64,000 bases of DNA, taken from assembly GCF_000021745.1 (NCBI RefSeq), contig NC_011666.1, positions 4,057,001-4,121,000 on the forward strand, in the 5' to 3' direction. The notes under the pieces were generated by a model, which made no database searches, had not been told where the DNA came from, and saw nothing but the letters and a program-made list of their open reading frames with translations. Positions 60,168-64,000 of the stretch are shown here, piece after piece. The first letter of the stretch is position 1. Each line of letters opens with the position of its first letter. The position numbers and the translations under genes were made by a program. This DNA comes from Methylocella silvestris BL2 (lineage in GTDB: Bacteria; Pseudomonadota; Alphaproteobacteria; Rhizobiales; Beijerinckiaceae).

Positions 60168-60482
60168 TCAGATTCGCCACAGCCGGCACCACCAATCCGC
60201 ATCGACCGGAACCGCAAGTTCGGGCAGGTCGCACCATTCGCGATGCACGAGATAATACATGCATTCCATGCAGCGCTGCTTGTCGGGGCCGTAGGGGTGA
60301 TCGACAAAGCCGCTGATCACCAGCTTCGCCTCGAGATCTTCCGGATCGAGGGTGCGCAGCTGATCAAGGATCGCCGCGAACTCCCGTTCCGTTTCCGGAA
60401 AGGGCTCGGTCTGCGTCTTCAGCCCGTTCCGCATCAGGCCGGCTATTTTTTTCAGCTGAGCGCGTTGCTGCTCGCTATTCAT
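60168..60482 (-). CDS. HiPIP-like small iron-sulfur protein 2
   Basis: A 104-residue paralogue with cysteines at 71, 74, 84 and 99 in exactly the same spacing: CMECMYYLVHREWCDLPELA then DWWCRLWRI. The shared core YYLVHR, LPELAVPV and CRLWRI is nearly invariant between the two, while the N-terminal helices differ (shared DLEAKLxISGF). It lies 89 bp after hupL. An upstream in-frame extension to 60644 would run into hupL and is rejected. Confidence 0.72.
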   Translation of the reverse strand: MNSEQQRAQLKKIAGLMRNGLKTQTEPFPETEREFAAILDQLRTLDPEDLEAKLVISGFVDHPYGPDKQRCMECMYYLVHREWCDLPELAVPVDADWWCRLWRI

Positions 60483-60571
60483 TGCGCCGCCTCGTCCGGG
60501 TTCGCGTCGGAGCGCGGCCCCAACCGCCCCTGGATATCTAGCTCCAAATGTCCAACGACAAGCGTCTTCGA

Positions 60572-62170
60572 TCAAGCGGTTCTGAAACGCGCGAGCTCTT
60601 TTCCTGTCTTGGCGTCGTGGGCGTGCACCGTGCAAACGAGGCATGAATCATAGGACCGGCAGACATGGCCGATCTCGACTGGGTCGCTTGGATCGGCGAT
60701 TGGCGCGCCGATCAGCGCCTCCTCCATCGGTCCGCGCACGCCATCGTCCGAGCGCGGGCCGACATTCCATGTGGTCGGGGCGATGATCTGATAATTCTTG
60801 ATCTTGCCTCCTTCGATCTCGATCCAATGGCACAGCGCGCCGCGGATCGCTTCCGTCGCGCCCCAGCCGCGACCGTCCCGCTCCGTCGGCTTGATATACC
60901 AGGGATCGTTCAGTCTGAATTCCTTCAGATAATATTCCGCGCGGCGGTACAGTTTCACGCATTCATGCATGCGCGCGAAATGGCGAAGCATCACGCTCGC
61001 GCCGCCCAGCTTCTTGAACATATCGAGCACGAGCGGATCATAATGCTGCCACTCCTCGCCATGCGGGCCGCCTGCGATCAACTGACGGGCGAGGGGTCCC
61101 GCCTCCAATCGGCCCGCCTGCGCATGCCGCACCGCCGTCGCCCAGGAATATTTGCCTTCCGCATCAACCGTATTCTTGCGGGTCGGGGCGGTCGTGCGGT
61201 CGAACGGATGCTTTCCGCTGGGTTCGTCGTACCAGGCGCGAATCGTGTCTTCGCGCGTGAAGGATTGATCCATCAATTGATGGGCGTCGGTCTTGGAATC
61301 ATAGACGCCGCTCTTCATGAACAAGGACGCGTTGCGGCCTTCGATGGTGGGTTTGTTGTATTTGTCTTCGTGCGGCAGGTAGCCCCAGCTGACGAAGCGA
61401 CCATGCCCCTGTCCGTATTTGTCGAGGCCGATATCCTCGCTCATGCGCCAGAACATGCCAAGATCGGAGTTGGCGTGTTCCGGCCGTTCGTCGAGCCAGG
61501 CCTTGAAATCGTCAAGCGACTTGATCTCCTCGTAACGCTCCAGCGAACAGCCAAGCCATATCGGCTCGATCCAATTGCGCCGGAAATGTTCGAGAATGCC
61601 CCAGGAGCGGGTCACGTCGGTCAGCGTCGGAGCGCACATCACGCCGCCGGGCACCATATAGCTTGAATGCGGCCATTGACCGCCGAGCAAGGCGTAGATT
61701 TCGACAGGGCGGCCGGAAATCGTCACGCCGATTTCATAGTTTGTTCCGGTAAAGGGCGCCCAGCGCTTGACGGCCTCCTCATAATATTTCGACTTCGCAT
61801 AATTCTTGTTGGTGTAGTCGATCATGAAGAGCCCGTAGTGGTGTCGCGGCAGGCTCTGTATGCTTTCGACCACCTGACCGAGGTTGCGCGCAAGGATGGC
61901 GTTGCGCGGCACGGTTGTCCCCCATGCCGTGTCGAGCGCCCAGGCCGCGCAGGTGAGGTGCGAGGCGCCGCAAATGCCGCAGGCGCGCGGCGTGACGATG
62001 AGCCCGGCTTGCGGGTCCTTGTTGCGCAGGATCACCTCAAAGCCGCGGAAGAGTTCGGCCTGGGTCCAGGCGTTGACGACGACGCCATCCTGAACGTCGA
62101 CGCGGACGTCGAGGTCGCCTTCGACGCGGCCGACCGGCGAAATATCGAGTGTCTGTACAGCGGCGGGCAT
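60572..62170 (-). CDS. hupL: [NiFe]-hydrogenase large subunit, group 2a type
   Basis: Catalytic subunit of 532 residues that oxidises H2. It begins with ISPVGRVEGDLDVRVDVQDG. The nickel-iron site is bound by L1 (TPRACGICGASHL) and L2 (SYDSCLVCTVHAHD). A peptide of about 15 residues after VH is the expected maturation product. Blocks GQWPHSSYMVPGGV and WLGCSLERY resemble cyanobacterial HupL and mycobacterial HucL. The ATG at 62170 is preferred; a TTG seven codons earlier is possible. It starts 60 bp after hupS. Confidence 0.96.
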   Translation of the reverse strand: MPAAVQTLDISPVGRVEGDLDVRVDVQDGVVVNAWTQAELFRGFEVILRNKDPQAGLIVTPRACGICGASHLTCAAWALDTAWGTTVPRNAILARNLGQVVESIQSLPRHHYGLFMIDYTNKNYAKSKYYEEAVKRWAPFTGTNYEIGVTISGRPVEIYALLGGQWPHSSYMVPGGVMCAPTLTDVTRSWGILEHFRRNWIEPIWLGCSLERYEEIKSLDDFKAWLDERPEHANSDLGMFWRMSEDIGLDKYGQGHGRFVSWGYLPHEDKYNKPTIEGRNASLFMKSGVYDSKTDAHQLMDQSFTREDTIRAWYDEPSGKHPFDRTTAPTRKNTVDAEGKYSWATAVRHAQAGRLEAGPLARQLIAGGPHGEEWQHYDPLVLDMFKKLGGASVMLRHFARMHECVKLYRRAEYYLKEFRLNDPWYIKPTERDGRGWGATEAIRGALCHWIEIEGGKIKNYQIIAPTTWNVGPRSDDGVRGPMEEALIGAPIADPSDPVEIGHVCRSYDSCLVCTVHAHDAKTGKELARFRTA

Positions 62171-62230
62171 GGCCTCATGACCTTTCTGCAATGAGCTTGG
62201 GTTCGCGACGGCGATGATCTTGTTGCGGGC

Positions 62231-63193
62231 TCAGACGACGAAGATGTCTTCCTCGGCCCAGCGCGGCGAGGCGGCCTTGGCGGCCGCGGTCAGCTTCACG
62301 TAGCCGGTCTTGTCGACGCCGCTCGGCATGTCTTTTGGCACGCCCATCACCGTTTGCGTCTTGAACACAGTGCCGGGCGCGAGTTCGGAGAAGGGGAACT
62401 CCGGCTCGGTGCAGCCAAGGCACGGCATGCCGGCGCGAGTTTTCGACGATTGCCTGTTCCACAGGATGCGATTGCACGGCGAATGGGTCATCGGTCCACG
62501 ACAGCCGAGATCGTAGAAGAGACAACCCTTGCGCTGGCCGAATTCCGTTGCCGACACCTTGTAGGCGAAATGCATGTTGCGCGTGCAGCCGGTCTGGGTG
62601 AACGAGGTGAAGAAAGTTTTGGGACGCTGAAATTCGTCGAGCGTCAAATCGCCGCCGCGGCCGGTGGCGACCGCCACGACGATCTGCGTGATCCAGTCGG
62701 GATGCGCCGGGCAGCCAGGGATGTTGATGACCGGCAGACCGGCCTTGGATTTATAGTCCTTGCCGAGGAAGCCGCCATGGGCGCGCTTGAGAAATTGCAG
62801 GCCCTGGCTCTCTGACGGATTGGGCGCGGTCGCCGGAATGCCGCCCCATGTCGCGCAATCGCCGATCGCGACCGTAAAGCTCGCGACCTTGGCGAGGTCG
62901 GCGACCCAGTCCTTCATGGGCCGTCCGGCGAAGCGGTTCCATTCGCCTGTGCCGTCCGGCGCGTTGACCACAGTGCCTTCGAAGACAAAAATATCGAGCG
63001 CGATCTCGCCTGAGGTCAGCGCCCGCAGCAGCTTCTTCAGATTGTCGCCGAGCTCCATGCCGAGGGAGGGATGCCACAGGACGTTGACGCCGAAATCCGT
63101 GACTAGGTCGCAGGCGCTCGGCTCCTCTGCGTTCAGGAACGACATCGTGTTGCCGGAACAGGCTCCGCCCTGGAGCCACAACAGATTGGCCAT
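62231..63193 (-). CDS. hupS: [NiFe]-hydrogenase small subunit, group 2a type
   Basis: Iron-sulfur subunit of 320 residues. It begins MANLLWLQGGACSGNTMSFL with no Tat signal, so the enzyme is cytoplasmic or peripheral on the inner face. Blocks GTGEWNRFAGRPMKDW and CRGPMTHSPCNRILWN are nearly those of cyanobacterial HupS. For the proximal cluster three Cys are seen (ACSGN, GDCATWGG, PGCPAHPDW); the second Cys of the usual CxxC is replaced by Asn. Further Cys are in TGCTRN, KGCLFYDLGC and GMPCLGCTEPEF. It is the first structural gene after a sigma-54 promoter. Confidence 0.96.
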   Translation of the reverse strand: MANLLWLQGGACSGNTMSFLNAEEPSACDLVTDFGVNVLWHPSLGMELGDNLKKLLRALTSGEIALDIFVFEGTVVNAPDGTGEWNRFAGRPMKDWVADLAKVASFTVAIGDCATWGGIPATAPNPSESQGLQFLKRAHGGFLGKDYKSKAGLPVINIPGCPAHPDWITQIVVAVATGRGGDLTLDEFQRPKTFFTSFTQTGCTRNMHFAYKVSATEFGQRKGCLFYDLGCRGPMTHSPCNRILWNRQSSKTRAGMPCLGCTEPEFPFSELAPGTVFKTQTVMGVPKDMPSGVDKTGYVKLTAAAKAASPRWAEEDIFVV

Positions 63194-63254
63194 AAAGTCC
63201 TCCCTCCGATTCGGCGCCGCAATTTTGTGTGCGGCGCGCTTTGGAAGCTTAGAC

Positions 63255-63269
63255 GCAATGGCGGCGCCA
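63255..63269 (-). promoter_or_regulatory. Sigma-54 (-24/-12) promoter of the hup/hyp operon
   Basis: On the minus strand TGGCGCCGCCATTGC fits the consensus: GG and GC are 10 bp apart within TGGC and TTGC. The predicted transcription start is about 50 bp before the hupS ATG. The regulator gene just upstream is of the sigma-54-dependent type. Confidence 0.72.
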
Positions 63270-63419
63270 TCTTTTGACGGCCAGAAATTACTATGATATT
63301 ACAATGACTTGCTTAAATACCAAGATGCCGCGCCGCAACAATACAGGCGCGTCTTTGCGTATACTTTGTATGCAGGTGAAAAGTAAGTTTCGGGCGCGAC
63401 CGGCGGGCATGTTGCGCGC

Positions 63420-63662
63420 CTAGCCGTGGCGGTTTCCGCATGCCGGGCAGGTCACTTCGAGCAGATAGCCGTACCAAAGGCCGCGGCAGCGGCTGCACCA
63501 ATGGCCGGTCGCCTGTTGTTCCGGAACGCCGAGGATCTTCGCCATCGCGCCGAGGCCAAGATATCTGGTTGGCTTGCCGGCGCCCGCGGGCGAAGTGCGC
63601 GACTGCGGAAAACGGAGCACGCTTGCGTCGGGGTCCGCCTCGGATTCGTCGCCGTCGCTCAT
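63420..63662 (-). CDS. Zinc-ribbon protein upstream of hupS
   Basis: An 80-residue protein. Its C-terminal HWCSRCRGLWYGYLLEVTCP and ACGNRHG form two CxxC knuckles, likely binding zinc or iron. The N-terminal half is acidic and flexible, with a central RYLGLGAMAKILGVPEQ helix. It lies 9 bp after the regulator gene stop and is probably cotranscribed with it. The function is unknown; a part in hydrogenase control or metal handling is inferred from position. Confidence 0.72.
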   Translation of the reverse strand: MSDGDESEADPDASVLRFPQSRTSPAGAGKPTRYLGLGAMAKILGVPEQQATGHWCSRCRGLWYGYLLEVTCPACGNRHG

Positions 63663-63671
63663 CGCTGGATC

Positions 63672-64000
63672 TCAACCGCTTGGAACAAGATTGTATCTCT
63701 TGATCTTATTGGCGAGGCCGACGCGCGACAAGCCGAGCTCGGTCGCGGCGCGGCTCTGGTTCCAGTGGTTGCGGGCGAGCGCCCGGCCGACGATCTGCTT
63801 TTCCAGGCTTTCGACCTGGTCCTTGAGCGTTACGCCTTCGGGCTGGAAGCCGCCGGCGCCGGGCCTCTCACGGGGCGCAGCGGCCAGCAGGGCCGGCGAC
63901 ATATTGCGGGTCGTCAGATATTCGCCGTCCCGGGCGAGCGCCACCATGCGTCGAATCTCGTTTTCCAGCTCGCGCACATTGCCGGGAAACTCGCCATTGC
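63672..64000 (-). CDS. NtrC-family regulator, C-terminal part only (window edge)
   Basis: About 109 codons of the C-terminal end are visible. The window begins inside the AAA+ domain at FPGNVRELENEIRRMVALAR, the conserved PGNVREL motif. A linker follows, then a Fis-type HTH in ALARNHWNQSRAATELGLSR with VGLANKIKRYNL. This layout is that of HoxA/HupR-type activators of hydrogenase genes, which use sigma-54. The sensor or receiver end lies outside the window. Confidence 0.88.
   Translation of the reverse strand, partial: NGEFPGNVRELENEIRRMVALARDGEYLTTRNMSPALLAAAPRERPGAGGFQPEGVTLKDQVESLEKQIVGRALARNHWNQSRAATELGLSRVGLANKIKRYNLVPSG

Noticed and set aside
60483-60644. N-terminal extension of HiPIP-like protein 2
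   Set aside because: It would overlap the hupL end and has no family resemblance; the ATG at 60482 gives a protein of the same size as its paralogue.
1-64000. CRISPR arrays, tRNA or rRNA genes, insertion sequences and transposases
   Set aside because: I looked for regularly spaced repeats, tRNA-like cloverleafs and transposase motifs and saw none that I could support; a tRNAscan or Infernal run would be decisive.

Overview
The window reads as chromosomal DNA of a GC-rich alphaproteobacterium of the order Hyphomicrobiales (Rhizobiales). Supporting marks are the GapR-type DUF2312 protein, the DUF1036-pyk pair, the DUF2852, DUF3175 and DUF3072 families, short alphaproteobacterial palindromic repeats, and a periplasmic quinoprotein dehydrogenase with its own cytochrome c and MxaJ/XoxJ-like protein. 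Together with an acetoin dehydrogenase operon and an uptake hydrogenase, this suggests a facultative methylotroph or methanotroph of the Beijerinckiaceae/Methylocystaceae type. The assignment is inference; there is no rRNA gene here to settle it.

Bases 1-24,000 are mostly housekeeping and small accessory genes. They include galE (cut by the window edge), galU, an Old Yellow Enzyme, gapR, an N-formylglutamate amidohydrolase, pyk, a class A penicillin-binding protein, a trypsin-like protease, dnaN, efp-suhB, arfB, an extensin-like lipoprotein, a LysR/SBF-transporter pair, a stand-alone ATP-dependent DNA ligase with DUF3175 and DUF3072 proteins, and a TetR-MOSC pair with two matching palindromic operators. 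An AT-richer patch (about 11.5-12.84 kb) holds two unknown genes and abuts a decayed mazEF pair; an intact vapBC pair follows.

Bases 24,100-42,200 are metabolic. A large three-domain protein (phosphoribosyltransferase, alpha/beta hydrolase, erythromycin-esterase-like) precedes a glutaminase. Then come acoR and acoXABC with a clear sigma-54 promoter and an inverted repeat upstream. Directly downstream lies an outer-membrane barrel protein, a divergent PQQ dehydrogenase, a c-type cytochrome and a XoxJ-like periplasmic protein. A CYTH-like protein, a split chromate transporter and folE follow.

Bases 42,400-48,200 are a gene-sparse regulatory stretch: a single-domain response regulator, two paralogous Crp/Fnr-family regulators, a second TetR protein and several unknown small proteins.

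Bases 48,348-64,000 are one long minus-strand hydrogenase locus. In transcription order it runs: NtrC-type regulator (cut by the window end), zinc-ribbon protein, then hupS, hupL, two HiPIP-like small proteins, a maturation protease, a 106-residue unknown, a TPR protein, two tiny membrane proteins, a NifU-Rieske fusion, an NHL-repeat protein, hypF, hypC, hypD, hypE, hypA, hypB and hupE. HupS has no Tat signal and resembles the group 2a (cyanobacterial Hup / mycobacterial Huc) type. A sigma-54 -24/-12 element lies just upstream of hupS. The most interesting candidates are the twin HiPIP-like proteins and tiny membrane proteins of this locus, and the atypical PQQ dehydrogenase operon.
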